From the NCBI GenBank assembly GCA_945910975.1, contig CAMDZY010000003.1, positions 1-30,013 on the forward strand: a stretch of 30,013 nt of DNA, in the 5' to 3' direction. This document shows positions 21,747 to 30,013 of this stretch, piece by piece. Positions within the stretch are counted from its first letter, which is position 1. Each line of letters opens with the position of its first letter. The notes beneath the pieces were generated by a model. The model was not told where the DNA came from, searched no databases, and worked only from the letters and a program-made list of their open reading frames with translations. Source of the stretch: an uncultured Clostridia bacterium. GTDB lineage: Bacteria > Bacillota > Clostridia > Oscillospirales > Oscillospiraceae. A program made the position numbers and the translations under genes.

Positions 21747-22778
21747 TTAAATGTGATTCGTATCATATTTTCTGCGCAGTTGGCCGCAGGAAGCGTCAAT
21801 ATCGCTGCCCAGCGTTCGGCGCACTGTGGCGGGGATGCCGCCTTGCTCCAGAATGCTCTGGAATTCGGCCACCGCTTTGCGTGAGCTGGGCTTGAGCGGG
21901 CTTTCCTCCACGTGGTTGAGTGGGATCAGATTCACGTGGGCGCTCATGCCCTGCAACTTCTTCAGCAGCAGCCGTGCCATCTCCGGCGTGTCGTTGACGC
22001 CGTAGATCATGGCATATTCAAAGGAAATTCTTCTTCCTGTCTTGTCAAAGTAATTTTTACACGCCGCAAGCAATTTGTCAACATCATATCTGCGATTGAC
22101 AGGCATAATTGTGCTGCGAATTTGGTTGTCCGGGCAATGGAGGGAAACCGAGAGCGTCAGCTGCAAATTTTCCTCTGCCAGACGGTTGATTCTGTCCACC
22201 AGACCACAGGTAGACAGGCTGATGTGCCGCATTCCGATGTTCATGCCCTCCGGTGCGTTGACGAGGGTCAAAAAGCGGCGAACATTGTCATAATTATCCA
22301 GTGGCTCGCCGATGCCCATCAACACGATGTTCGACACCGGCAGACCGGAATCGAGCTGCGTGAACAGCACCTGATCGAGCATTTCCGACGGCTGTAGACG
22401 GCGCACCAGTCCGCCCAGCGTGGACGCGCAGAACGCGCAGCCCATTGCGCAGCCGACCTCCGAGGAGATGCAGACCGTGTTGCCGTGGTGATATTGCATG
22501 AGAACCGTTTCCACGCAGTTGCCGTCGGCAAGCCGCCAGAGGTACTTAATGGTACCGTCCAGCTTGGATGCCTGTTTTCGGGCAATTTCCGGCACGGTGA
22601 TGACAAATTCCTCCGCCAAACGCGCGCGCAGCGCTTTAGAAAGGTTGCTCATCGCGTCAAAGCTGCGCGCGCCACGGTGCAGCCACGTGAAAATCTGCTT
22701 GGCGCGAAACGCCGGTTCGCCCCACTGTGCCATGGCCGCCGTCAGCTCCGGCAGCATCATGGATTTGATATCCTGCAT
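21747..22778 (-). CDS. rlmN: 23S rRNA (adenine2503-C2)/tRNA (A37) methyltransferase, radical SAM
   Basis: Radical SAM enzyme methylating C2 of A2503 in 23S rRNA and of A37 in some tRNAs. The 343-residue protein has the cluster motif C110-x3-C114-x2-C117 (CAMGCAFC). The conserved C-terminal methyl-carrying cysteine is at 331 in DIDASCGQLRR. The ATG at 22778 overlaps the rsmB stop as TGATG, with GAGGAG upstream, so translation is coupled. A TTG one codon earlier is possible. Cfr-type resistance enzymes are related, but the genomic context and full-length N-terminus favour RlmN. Confidence 0.95.
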   Translation of the reverse strand: MQDIKSMMLPELTAAMAQWGEPAFRAKQIFTWLHRGARSFDAMSNLSKALRARLAEEFVITVPEIARKQASKLDGTIKYLWRLADGNCVETVLMQYHHGNTVCISSEVGCAMGCAFCASTLGGLVRRLQPSEMLDQVLFTQLDSGLPVSNIVLMGIGEPLDNYDNVRRFLTLVNAPEGMNIGMRHISLSTCGLVDRINRLAEENLQLTLSVSLHCPDNQIRSTIMPVNRRYDVDKLLAACKNYFDKTGRRISFEYAMIYGVNDTPEMARLLLKKLQGMSAHVNLIPLNHVEESPLKPSSRKAVAEFQSILEQGGIPATVRRTLGSDIDASCGQLRRKYDTNHI

Positions 22779-24067
22779 CAACGTTCTCTCCTCAGCTTAC
22801 AGATAAAGAATCCGTCCGTACCCTGCTCACAGGGCAGCAGCGTGATCATGCCGCTGGGCGACATTGCCAGCGGTTCCGGTGAAAACTCCGGATGCGACGC
22901 CAAAAAACGGGCAATCACGTTTTGATTTTCGGCGGGCAGCACCGTGCAGGTGCTGTACAAAAGCACCCCGCCGGGGCGTACATAGGCGGCCTGATTTTGC
23001 AAAATGGCCTGTTGAATTTGCGGCAGACGCTCGATTTGTGACAGATCCTTGTAGCGGATGTCCGGCTTTTTGCGGATCACGCCCAATCCGGAACAGGGAA
23101 CATCGGCAATCACCGCATCCATCTGTCCGAGCCACTGCGCATTTTGTTTGGATGCATCCTGCACCTGCGCGTGTAGGCAGGTAAGTCCCAGCCGCGCCGC
23201 GCCTTTTTCGATCAGGGCGATTTTGTGCGGGTGAATGTCGCACGAGATCAGCTTTCCGCGATTTTCCATTGCAATTGCCGCCGCGAAGCTCTTGCCGCCG
23301 GGCGCTGCGCAGCAATCCAGCACCGTCATTCCCGGCGCAAGGTCTGCGCACTGCACCGCCAGCTTTGCCGCCGGATCCTGCACATAAAACAGCCCCTGAC
23401 GGAACGCGTCCAGCTGTTCCACGCTTCCGGTTGCCGACAAAATCAGGCAGTCGGCAAGCCAAGGGTGCATCTGCACGCCGATGCCAAGCTGCTTTAGCTG
23501 CGCGGCCAGCTCCGGCGTGGTGATTTTCAGGCAATTGGTCTGCACTGTGATCGCGGGCGCCGTGTTGTGGGCGGCAAGCAGCGGTTCGATTTTATTCTCT
23601 CCGACTGCCTGCGTCAGCAGCTCCACAAGCGGCTGCGGATGGCTGTAGCGCGTTGCCAAATCGGTCGGCCGGCGCAGATTTTCCCGATTGCGGAGCAAAT
23701 TGCGCAGCACCGCATTGACCAGGCCGGCCGCCTGTCGGTTGGCAGACCGCTTGGCCTGTTCCACTGCCTCGTTGACGGCGGCGGAGGGTGGGATTTTGTC
23801 GCACAGCAGAATCTGAAAGGCGCCCAGCCGCAAAATATCCGCTACCTGTGGCTGTAGCCTCTTGATGCCGCCGTGCAAAAATTGTTCCAAATAAAAATCC
23901 AGCAGCATTTGGTTTTGCAGCACGCCGTAGCAAAGGCGGCTGGCCAGCGCCGCATCGCGGCGGTCGAGCGCATTGCGGCCGATCAGCTCTTTCAGCACGC
24001 CGTCAGACCATGCACCCTGTCTGCGGCAGGCAATAAGCGCCGCAAGTGCCGTTTCCCGCGCCGTCAT
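22778..24067 (-). CDS. rsmB: 16S rRNA (cytosine967-C5)-methyltransferase
   Basis: Methylates C967 of 16S rRNA. The 429-residue protein begins with a NusB-like helical domain (about 1-130), which distinguishes RsmB (Sun) from shorter m5C methyltransferases. The SAM-binding motif is DCCAAPGGKS at 251-260. The two catalytic cysteines are in PCSG (C325) and STCT (C374). Its start overlaps the fmt stop by four bases (ATGA) and its stop overlaps the rlmN start, showing tight translational coupling. It is complete. Confidence 0.96.
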   Translation of the reverse strand: MTARETALAALIACRRQGAWSDGVLKELIGRNALDRRDAALASRLCYGVLQNQMLLDFYLEQFLHGGIKRLQPQVADILRLGAFQILLCDKIPPSAAVNEAVEQAKRSANRQAAGLVNAVLRNLLRNRENLRRPTDLATRYSHPQPLVELLTQAVGENKIEPLLAAHNTAPAITVQTNCLKITTPELAAQLKQLGIGVQMHPWLADCLILSATGSVEQLDAFRQGLFYVQDPAAKLAVQCADLAPGMTVLDCCAAPGGKSFAAAIAMENRGKLISCDIHPHKIALIEKGAARLGLTCLHAQVQDASKQNAQWLGQMDAVIADVPCSGLGVIRKKPDIRYKDLSQIERLPQIQQAILQNQAAYVRPGGVLLYSTCTVLPAENQNVIARFLASHPEFSPEPLAMSPSGMITLLPCEQGTDGFFICKLRRER

Positions 24068-24981
24068 AGTACAAGCGGATGCCCGCGGAAATAGTCAGCA
24101 GCCGCCATCTGTTTGCCGCCCTCTGCCTGTAGACGGCAAACCGTCACCACCTGTCCATCGCCGCACGCGATTTCCAGCCCCTTCTTGCTCAGCGCAAGCG
24201 GTGTGCCGGGGGCGCGGTCGGTGGTTTTCTCGGTGGGATGAACTTCATAAATTTTAAATTGCTTTCCTTGCAGAACCGTTGTGGCGATCGGCCACGGATT
24301 CAGCCCGCGCACCTGATCGATGATTTGTCTTGCCGACCTCGACCAGTCGATCGGGCAAAGCGCTTTACTGAGCATCGGCGCAAGCGTAGCCTTGCTTTCA
24401 TCCTGCACAGTGCGGGTGAAGGCACCGTTTTCCACAGCTTTGAGCGTATCGCACAGCAGACCGCCGCCAATCACTGCAAGTCTGTCCATCAGTTCCCCTG
24501 CGGTTTCCGTTGGGGCGATAGGCGTTTTGCGAATCTCAATAATATCGCCCGTGTCCATGCCCGCGTCCATAAACATCGCGGTCACGCCGGTTTCGTCTAA
24601 GCCGTTTAAAACGGACCATTGCACCGGAGCGGAGCCGCGCAGCTGCGGCAAAACACTGGCGTGGATGTTGATACAGCCGAGCGGTGGAATGTCCAAAACC
24701 GACTGCGGCAAAATTTTCCCGTAAGCGACCACAGCAATCACATCCGGCCGCAGGGCGCGCAGCTCTTCCACCACAGCCTCATCGCGAAATGTGGTAGGCT
24801 GAAACACCGGCAGTGCTTGGCTGAGCGCGTACTGCTTGACCTCGCTCTGGGTCAAGATCTGCTTGCGTCCTCTCGGCTTGTCGGGCTTTGTATAAACGCC
24901 GACGACCTCACAGCCGTCCGCCACAAGCGCCTGCAGGCAGGTGGCGGCAATGGCGGGCGTTCCCATAAATACGACTCTCAT
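24064..24981 (-). CDS. fmt: Methionyl-tRNA formyltransferase
   Basis: Formylates initiator Met-tRNA using 10-formyl-tetrahydrofolate. The 305-residue protein has the catalytic Asn/His in INIHASVLPQLRG (N105, H107) and D143 in DAGMDTGD. The C-terminal OB-like tRNA-binding domain begins near residue 205. It overlaps def by four bases at its start and rsmB by four at its end. The pairing with def is the classic def-fmt arrangement, placing addition and removal of the formyl group under one transcript. Confidence 0.97.
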   Translation of the reverse strand: MRVVFMGTPAIAATCLQALVADGCEVVGVYTKPDKPRGRKQILTQSEVKQYALSQALPVFQPTTFRDEAVVEELRALRPDVIAVVAYGKILPQSVLDIPPLGCINIHASVLPQLRGSAPVQWSVLNGLDETGVTAMFMDAGMDTGDIIEIRKTPIAPTETAGELMDRLAVIGGGLLCDTLKAVENGAFTRTVQDESKATLAPMLSKALCPIDWSRSARQIIDQVRGLNPWPIATTVLQGKQFKIYEVHPTEKTTDRAPGTPLALSKKGLEIACGDGQVVTVCRLQAEGGKQMAAADYFRGHPLVL

Positions 24982-25466
24982 TCCTCGTCCTCGTCATACA
25001 TATGCTCCAACTCTTCCTCGCTCAGCATATGATAAGCGCGCTCGGTGTAGACGTGGCCGTCGAGATGGTCGCACTCGTGGCAAAATGCACGGGCGATCAA
25101 ACCCTCCGCTTCCACCTCAAACCAGTTGCCATCGCGATCCTGTGCGCGAACCTTGGCATAGTTGGGACGCTTGACCATGCCGTATTTTCCCGGCAGGCTC
25201 AGGCAGCCCTCCACGCCGTCTTGTTCGCCGTCTGTTTGGATGATCTCCGGATTGACAAGATTCAAGATCTCGTCGCCGGTGTCCACCACGACCACGCGGC
25301 GCAAAATGCCGACCTGCGGTGCTGCCAGACCAACGCCCTCGGCCTCTATCATGGTTTGCGCCATGTCGTCGAGCAAGATGTGCAGTTTTTCATCAAATTT
25401 TGTCACCGGACGGCACACCTTGTGCAGCTCCGGGTAGTCAAAGGTAAAAATATTTCTCAGTGCCAT
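24978..25466 (-). CDS. def: Peptide deformylase
   Basis: Iron- or zinc-dependent enzyme removing the formyl group from new proteins. The 162-residue protein has all three family motifs: GVGLAAPQ at 44-51, EGCLS at 86-90 (metal ligand C88) and HECDH at 130-134 (two His ligands and the catalytic Glu). EGCLS and the short insert-free core place it in the type 1 group. A very acidic tail (EEELEHMYDEDEE) ends the protein. The ATG at 25466 has GGGAGG upstream. An earlier start at 25496 overlaps the priA end and is rejected. Confidence 0.96.
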   Translation of the reverse strand: MALRNIFTFDYPELHKVCRPVTKFDEKLHILLDDMAQTMIEAEGVGLAAPQVGILRRVVVVDTGDEILNLVNPEIIQTDGEQDGVEGCLSLPGKYGMVKRPNYAKVRAQDRDGNWFEVEAEGLIARAFCHECDHLDGHVYTERAYHMLSEEELEHMYDEDEE

Positions 25467-25492
25467 AATTTCCTCCCGCCGGCATCGGCCGG

Positions 25493-27946
25493 TCATTCAT
25501 AGCTATTTACATCGGCAAAGGCGGTCACGCTGCGATTACGGTGATCCTTGCCGAATTGCTGCAAAAGATACGCCAAAGCTCGCCGCATCGGGCGGTCGAG
25601 ATGGCAGCTGATATTGATGCGATAATGGTAACGGTTATTTTTCCGCACCACCTCCGCCGGCACGGGGCCGAGCAGCAAAAGCTGCGTGGTTCGGTACTGC
25701 GGCTGCGTGAACAGCCCGGCACACATTTCACGGAACAGCGCCGCGCCACGGCACACGTCCTCCTCAAAAATGCCCATAAAATTCACCGTCACCAAGTCAA
25801 AAAACGGCGGACAGTTCCGCAGCTGCCGCAGGCGAATTTCCAAATCGTAAAAATCGTCATAATTCTGCGCCGCCGCCAGCTGCAACACCTGATTTTCCGG
25901 CGTCATGGTCTGAATCACGGCGCGCCCGGGTCGCTCGCCCCGTCCGGCGCGGCCGACGACCTGCGTAATCAGGCTGAAGGTGGTTTCCGCAGCGCGATAT
26001 GATGTGCTGTAAAGCGACGTGTCGGCATCCAAAACGCCGACCAGCGTTACATTTTCAAAGTCAAGTCCCTTTGCAACCATCTGCGTCCCCAGCAAAATGG
26101 GGATATTTTCATCACGGAAGCGGCTTAAAATTTTTTCATGCGAATTTGCCGCCGTGACGGTATCGGCGTCCATGCGCACTACCTGCACATCCGGCAGCAT
26201 TTCGTGCAGCGTTTCCTCCACGCGCTGCGTGCCGAAGCCGACCTGCTTGAGATGCCCGCCGCACTGCGGGCAGCGCTTGGGCAGCGGAACGGAAAAGCCG
26301 CAGTAGTGGCACATTAAGCGTCCGTTTGCCTGATGGTAAGTCAGGTGGATACTGCACCGCTCGCACATCGGCACGAAGCCGCAGTCCACACACACAGTCA
26401 TACGGCTGGAGCCACGGCGATTGAGGAACAAAATGGACTGCTGCTCCCGGCGCTGATTTTCCGTCAGCGCATCGAGAAGCGTTGTGCTGACGGCGCTTCC
26501 GTTGCCGTTTTTCAGCTCCTGTTTCATATCCACCATTTCCACCGGCGGCATTTGTTGCCGGTTAAAGCGGCGCTTTAAACAGTATAACGTGTAAACTCCG
26601 CTTTTTGCCCGGTACATGGACTCCACGCTTGGCGTGGCGGATGCCAGAAGCACCAGTGCGTGTTCTCTTGCGCCACGGACAATGGCGATCTCGCGGGCAT
26701 GATAGCGGGGTGCGTTTTCCGATTTATAGGAATGCTCCTGCTCCTCGTCCACGACCATCAAGCCCAAACGCGGAACAGGTGCAAAACTCGCCGAGCGGGT
26801 TCCGATCACCACATTGGCCTGCCCACGGCGAATCCGTTTAAAGGTATCATAGCGCTCGCCGACGGCCAAAGAGCTGTGCAGCACCGCCACCTGCTTGCCG
26901 AAGTGGGCGACAAACAGCTGCAAAAGCTGCGGGGTCAGGGCGATTTCCGGCACAAGGACAATGGCCTGCCGACCGGCGGCAAGGCAGCGCTCGATCAATT
27001 TCATATACACAGCGGTTTTCCCGCTGCCGGTGACGCCGTACAGCAGCGCAACGCCGGGTTTTTCCTGCTGTGCCTGACGCAAAAGGCCGTCAAACACAAG
27101 CTGCTGTTCGCAGTTGAGCACAAACGGCTGCGCCGGTTCGACCGGCGGCAGCTCATGCAGCCGCAGCACCTCCCGGCTTGACAGCTCCACATAGCCCAGC
27201 TGCTCCAGACGCCGCAGGGTGGCCGTGGTCGCGCCGGTGAAATAGCAAAGCTCCTTTGCGCCACATGAACCGACGTTTTGCAGCAACTCCAGCGCCGCCG
27301 CCTGCGTGGGCGCGGCCTTTTTCCGGCGGCGTGCAAAGTCCGCCGCCTCCTCGGCGGAAACGGCAAGGGCAACGGTTTTCTCCGTTTTGTCTGCGATCTT
27401 GCGCAGGAAATCGGTTTCGGCGGTCAGCCATTTCTTATTGAGCAGATAGCGCAGCGCGTTCTGTAGCGGTACATCTTCAAACTGCGCCCGCAGCTGCTGA
27501 TGCTCCGCCGAGCCGCCCAGCGCCACAATTGCTTCCAGCACGGCCAGTGCCTCCGGCTTGCGGCGCAGCTTGCTCTCCGGGTCCGGCGGGAGGTTGGAGA
27601 TATGATAGGTATCCTTCGCCTGATACCACATTCCGGCGGGCAGCATGGCACGGATCGCATCGTAAAAGGTGCAAAAATACCGTTCGCGCACAAATGCCGC
27701 CAACTGTAACATTTCGTCCGACAAAACCGGCTCTGTGTCCAGTTGCTGTAGCACCGTCTTTAATCCGTCCGCCGTTTGCGTCTGCTGCAGTGACAGCACC
27801 ACGCCCTCGCTGCATCGGTTGCCACGGCCAAACGGCACCATCACGCGCATACCGGGCTGCAGGCGCATTTCCTCCGGCACCAGATAGGTGTACGGCTTGT
27901 CGATGGCAAAAATGGCAGCCGAAACGGCAATACTTGCACTTGTCAC
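25493..27946 (-). CDS. priA: Primosomal protein N' (replication restart helicase)
   Basis: DNA helicase that reloads the replisome at stalled forks. The 817-residue protein has an N-terminal DNA-binding region and a helicase core with Walker A GVTGSGKT at 304-311 and DEEQ at 400-403. A zinc-binding insertion of four CxxC pairs lies around 515-560 (CVDC, CERC, CHYC, CPQC), followed by helicase motifs V and VI (GTQMVAKGLDF, QVVGRAGRG). The start is a GTG at 27946, with AAGG five bases upstream, essentially abutting the rpoZ stop. In Bacillus coaBC lies between rpoZ and priA; it is missing here. Confidence 0.95.
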   Translation of the reverse strand: MTSASIAVSAAIFAIDKPYTYLVPEEMRLQPGMRVMVPFGRGNRCSEGVVLSLQQTQTADGLKTVLQQLDTEPVLSDEMLQLAAFVRERYFCTFYDAIRAMLPAGMWYQAKDTYHISNLPPDPESKLRRKPEALAVLEAIVALGGSAEHQQLRAQFEDVPLQNALRYLLNKKWLTAETDFLRKIADKTEKTVALAVSAEEAADFARRRKKAAPTQAAALELLQNVGSCGAKELCYFTGATTATLRRLEQLGYVELSSREVLRLHELPPVEPAQPFVLNCEQQLVFDGLLRQAQQEKPGVALLYGVTGSGKTAVYMKLIERCLAAGRQAIVLVPEIALTPQLLQLFVAHFGKQVAVLHSSLAVGERYDTFKRIRRGQANVVIGTRSASFAPVPRLGLMVVDEEQEHSYKSENAPRYHAREIAIVRGAREHALVLLASATPSVESMYRAKSGVYTLYCLKRRFNRQQMPPVEMVDMKQELKNGNGSAVSTTLLDALTENQRREQQSILFLNRRGSSRMTVCVDCGFVPMCERCSIHLTYHQANGRLMCHYCGFSVPLPKRCPQCGGHLKQVGFGTQRVEETLHEMLPDVQVVRMDADTVTAANSHEKILSRFRDENIPILLGTQMVAKGLDFENVTLVGVLDADTSLYSTSYRAAETTFSLITQVVGRAGRGERPGRAVIQTMTPENQVLQLAAAQNYDDFYDLEIRLRQLRNCPPFFDLVTVNFMGIFEEDVCRGAALFREMCAGLFTQPQYRTTQLLLLGPVPAEVVRKNNRYHYRINISCHLDRPMRRALAYLLQQFGKDHRNRSVTAFADVNSYE

Positions 27947-28153
27947 TTAAACCTTATATTCCTCTTTAACGAATGCGGTCAGTTTGTTTTCGGAAACCTC
28001 ACGAATCGCCATGGTGACGGGCTTGTCGGGCAGTGCCTCGTGGAACTGCTCCGCTTCCTGTGAAATCTGTCTGGCGCGGCGTGCAACCACGTTCACCAGC
28101 AAATAGCGGCAATCGATATGATCAAGCAGAGATGACATAGATGGATATAACAT
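27947..28153 (-). CDS. rpoZ: DNA-directed RNA polymerase omega subunit
   Basis: Small subunit that helps assemble and stabilise RNA polymerase by binding the beta' subunit. The 68-residue protein has the conserved helix CRYLLVNVVARRARQI and the VTMAIREV segment. GGAGGAAAA lies upstream of the start. It sits directly after gmk (stop and start adjacent) and before priA, the usual Firmicutes order. Confidence 0.92.
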   Translation of the reverse strand: MLYPSMSSLLDHIDCRYLLVNVVARRARQISQEAEQFHEALPDKPVTMAIREVSENKLTAFVKEEYKV

Positions 28154-28753
28154 TTATTTTTCCTCCTCCAGGTAGTAGGTACGGTATTTTGTTTTGCAGG
28201 TATGTGCTTTTAAAATGGCAGAAACTTCGTCACAGGCGTTTTCCACCGTGCTGTTGACCACGATGTAATCATATTGGTGCGCCAGCTTATATTCCTCGCG
28301 CGCCTGTTCCAAACGCCGGGCGATCAGCTCCGGCGCGGTATCGCCCCGCGCGCGCAAGCGGCGTTCCAGCTCCGCAAGCGAGGGGGGGACCAAAAAGACC
28401 AAGATGGCCTCCGGTCTGTTTTTCTTGACTTTTAACGCGCCGTTTACATCGATTTCCAACAGCGCGTCACGCCCCTGCGCCAGCGCCTCGTCCACCGGCT
28501 GGGCGGGCGTGCCGTAGTAATTATCCACGTAACGGTTGTATTCCAGCAACTGGTTTTGTGCAATCATTTCCTCAAAACGCGATTTTGCAAGGAAGTGATA
28601 GTGAACGCCGTCGATCTCACTCGGACGCGGTGCGCGCGTTGTGGCGGAAACAGACAGGTGCATATCGGGATATTGCGCCGTCAGCGCCTTGCAAATAGTT
28701 CCCTTGCCCGCACCGGACGCGCCGGAAATGACGAGAATCTGTCCCTGCTTCAT
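28154..28753 (-). CDS. gmk: Guanylate kinase
   Basis: Phosphorylates GMP to GDP with ATP. The 199-residue protein has the P-loop GASGAGKGT at 11-19. GMP-binding residues follow in SVSATTRAPRPSEIDGVHYHF, and the lid region is RLRARGDTAPELIARRL. The ATG overlaps the remA stop by four bases (ATGA). Family length is normal. Confidence 0.97.
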   Translation of the reverse strand: MKQGQILVISGASGAGKGTICKALTAQYPDMHLSVSATTRAPRPSEIDGVHYHFLAKSRFEEMIAQNQLLEYNRYVDNYYGTPAQPVDEALAQGRDALLEIDVNGALKVKKNRPEAILVFLVPPSLAELERRLRARGDTAPELIARRLEQAREEYKLAHQYDYIVVNSTVENACDEVSAILKAHTCKTKYRTYYLEEEK

Positions 28754-29019
28754 ACATCTTCCTCCGTAATCGTTTCCTCCGCCGGACGGTTGTCCAGTCT
28801 GGCGGCAATTTTTTCCGGTGTGATGGCGGAAAGCACCACATGGTCGGTGTCCATGATCAGCACCGCGCGGGTTTTTCTGCCGTAGCTGGCATCGATGAGC
28901 ATACTGCGTTCCTTTGCTTCCTGCACCAATCGCTTGATCGGCGCGGAATCCGGGCTGACCACACTCAGCAGCCGTTGGGCGGAAATCATGTTGCCAAAGC
29001 CAATGTTGATAAGCTGCAT
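28750..29019 (-). CDS. remA: Extracellular matrix regulator RemA family (DUF370)
   Basis: In Bacillus RemA is a DNA-binding protein that activates matrix operons and osmoprotection genes. This 89-residue protein matches it well at the N-terminus (INIGFGNMISAQRLLSVVSPDSAPIKRL) and over the DASYGRKTRAVLIMDTDHVVLS core. The acidic tail is typical. Position between yicC and gmk is also conserved. The ATG at 29019 has GGAGG upstream. The targets in this organism cannot be told from the window. Confidence 0.93.
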   Translation of the reverse strand: MQLINIGFGNMISAQRLLSVVSPDSAPIKRLVQEAKERSMLIDASYGRKTRAVLIMDTDHVVLSAITPEKIAARLDNRPAEETITEEDV

Positions 29020-29030
29020 GGCGACCTCCG

Positions 29031-29909
29031 TTATTCGATATTTTGCATTTGTTCGCGGATTTTTTCCAGCTCCGCTTTGATCTCCACCACGGTGCGTGCC
29101 TGCTCTAAGTCATTGCCCTTGGAGCCGATGGTGTTGGCCTCGCGGTTCATTTCCTGCATCAAGAAATCCAGCTTTCTGCCGATCGCGCCGCCGTCGTCCA
29201 GCATGGTTTCCAGCTGCGCCAAGTGGCTGCGCAGGCGAACGGTTTCTTCATCCACCGCGATCTTGTCGGCAAATATGGCCGCTTCGGTCAAAATTCGGCT
29301 CTCGTCGATGGTAGTGGAGGCAAGAACCTCCTTCATTTTTGCTTCCAGCCGTGCGCGATACTCCGCCACCGTGACGGGGCTGCGGGCCTCCACCCGCTGC
29401 ACCAGCTGCAAAATGGTATCTGCCCGGCTGCGCAGATCCTGCGCCAGCGCCGCACCTTCGACTTGGCGCATATGGTTATAGGCTTCCAGCGCCCGGTCGG
29501 TGACGGCCAGCAGATCCGCCAGCAGCTGTTCTTCGTCGGTCTGCGCCTTTTCCACGGTAAACACATCCGGCAGGCGGGTAAGCGCCGTGACGGAGATGTC
29601 GTCCGTGACATGGTAATCCTGCGCGATTTGCTGCATTGCGTGCAGGTAGCCCTCCACCACAGGGCAGTTGAGGGAGATCTGCAAATCCTCTGCACGGTCG
29701 GCGCGAACGGTGATGCCCACATCGACCTTGCCGCGGGTCACGGATTCCTTCACGCGCTTTTTGATGGCATCCTCGGCGAAAGCAAACGCGCGGGGCATTT
29801 TGACCGTGCAATCCAAATAGCGATTGTTGACCGAGCGCACCTCCACGGTGATCTCACGGCCGGAGCGCATTTCAATCGCGCGGCCGTAGCCTGTCATACT
29901 GTAAATCAA
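29031..29909 (-). CDS. yicC: YicC-family endoribonuclease
   Basis: Member of the YicC/YloC family; the Escherichia coli protein has been linked to RNA decay as an endoribonuclease. The 292-residue protein starts IYSMTGYGRA and has the family middle section SVNNRYLDCTVKMPR. The C-terminal block KLDFLMQEMNREANTIGSKG, a DUF1732 domain, is also present. The start is taken as TTG at 29909, because AAGGAG (followed by TGATTGGT) has eight-base spacing to it. A GTG at 29918 overlaps that site and an ATG at 29897 is too far away. It is the first visible gene of the long operon; its promoter is probably beyond the window. Confidence 0.93.
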   Translation of the reverse strand: MIYSMTGYGRAIEMRSGREITVEVRSVNNRYLDCTVKMPRAFAFAEDAIKKRVKESVTRGKVDVGITVRADRAEDLQISLNCPVVEGYLHAMQQIAQDYHVTDDISVTALTRLPDVFTVEKAQTDEEQLLADLLAVTDRALEAYNHMRQVEGAALAQDLRSRADTILQLVQRVEARSPVTVAEYRARLEAKMKEVLASTTIDESRILTEAAIFADKIAVDEETVRLRSHLAQLETMLDDGGAIGRKLDFLMQEMNREANTIGSKGNDLEQARTVVEIKAELEKIREQMQNIE

Positions 29910-29959
29910 ACCAATCACTCCTTAATATATATTTCAAACCGTAAAAAAGCCTCGCAGCG

Positions 29960-29979
29960 TTCGCCGCCATAGCGGCGAA
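29960..29979. repeat. Short palindrome upstream of yicC
   Basis: TTCGCCGC-CATA-GCGGCGAA is a perfect 8-bp inverted repeat. On the minus strand a run of six T follows 11 bases after the stem, so it might belong to the end of an upstream unit, but the spacing is too long for a standard terminator. The last 100 bases otherwise show no gene I can support. Confidence 0.4.
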
Positions 29980-30013
29980 TAAAATTCAATCATTTTTTGC
30001 GGCGACATGCGCG

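Noticed and set aside
29941..30013. A short coding gene at the right edge (24 codons on the minus strand)
   Set aside because: Too short, no ribosome binding site inside the window, and it overlaps a palindrome; cannot be supported.

Overview
The window looks like a chromosomal core region from an anaerobic, endospore-forming Firmicute, most likely a Clostridia member of the Oscillospiraceae/Ruminococcaceae type. Evidence: the sporulation pair spoIVA and a SipL-like (DUF3794 + LysM) gene; the Firmicutes cluster yicC-remA-gmk-rpoZ-priA-def-fmt-rsmB-rlmN-prpC-prkC-rsgA; strong AAGGAGG-type ribosome binding sites; and a moderately GC-rich composition (judged by eye, not computed). I see no rRNA, tRNA, CRISPR array, insertion sequence or prophage. 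The genus is not determinable from the sequence alone.

Layout. 1-1283: the rpsF-ssb-rpsR operon (minus) with a consensus promoter. 1338-2481: a DUF3810 membrane metalloprotease-like gene (plus). 2512-5309: a methionine-type ABC importer, metN-metI-metQ (plus), preceded by a consensus promoter, a 36-codon ORF extraordinarily rich in Met and Cys, and a perfect intrinsic terminator just before metN. 5394-8111: a PfkB sugar kinase (minus) divergent from an L-asparaginase/DUF2284 pair (plus). 8108-11426: trkH and trkA (K+ uptake, minus) with a structured leader, then a small XRE-type regulator (minus). 11472-11675: a gene-free stretch with direct repeats, a promoter and a terminator pointing right, read here as a candidate small RNA. 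11674-14682: a FUSC-type exporter (minus), a GNAT acetyltransferase (plus), and a small membrane protein with a D-2-hydroxyacid dehydrogenase (minus). 14703-18046: the sporulation block, a 49-aa membrane protein, sipL-like gene and spoIVA (minus). 18065-29909: the long housekeeping operon (minus), many of whose genes overlap by 1-11 bp.

How the genes work together. The housekeeping operon joins RNA turnover (YicC), matrix/sporulation regulation (RemA), GMP kinase, the omega subunit of RNA polymerase, replication restart (PriA), protein N-terminus formylation and deformylation (Fmt, Def), rRNA methylation (RsmB, RlmN), a eukaryotic-type Ser/Thr phosphatase-kinase pair (PrpC, PrkC) and ribosome assembly (RsgA). 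SpoIVA and the SipL-like protein act together in building the spore coat basement layer. TrkA/TrkH form a K+ uptake system. MetNIQ imports methionine.

The most interesting candidate for something undescribed is the metNIQ leader (2512-2754). A tiny ORF with 10 Met and 3 Cys codons out of 36 sits between a strong promoter and a strong terminator in front of a methionine transporter, and a segment inside its last codons can pair with the 5' arm of the terminator. This is the architecture expected of ribosome-mediated transcription attenuation responding to methionine (or Met-tRNA) supply. I recognise no SAM riboswitch or T-box there. The second candidate is the small RNA at about 11519-11675, which has a CU-rich hairpin loop.
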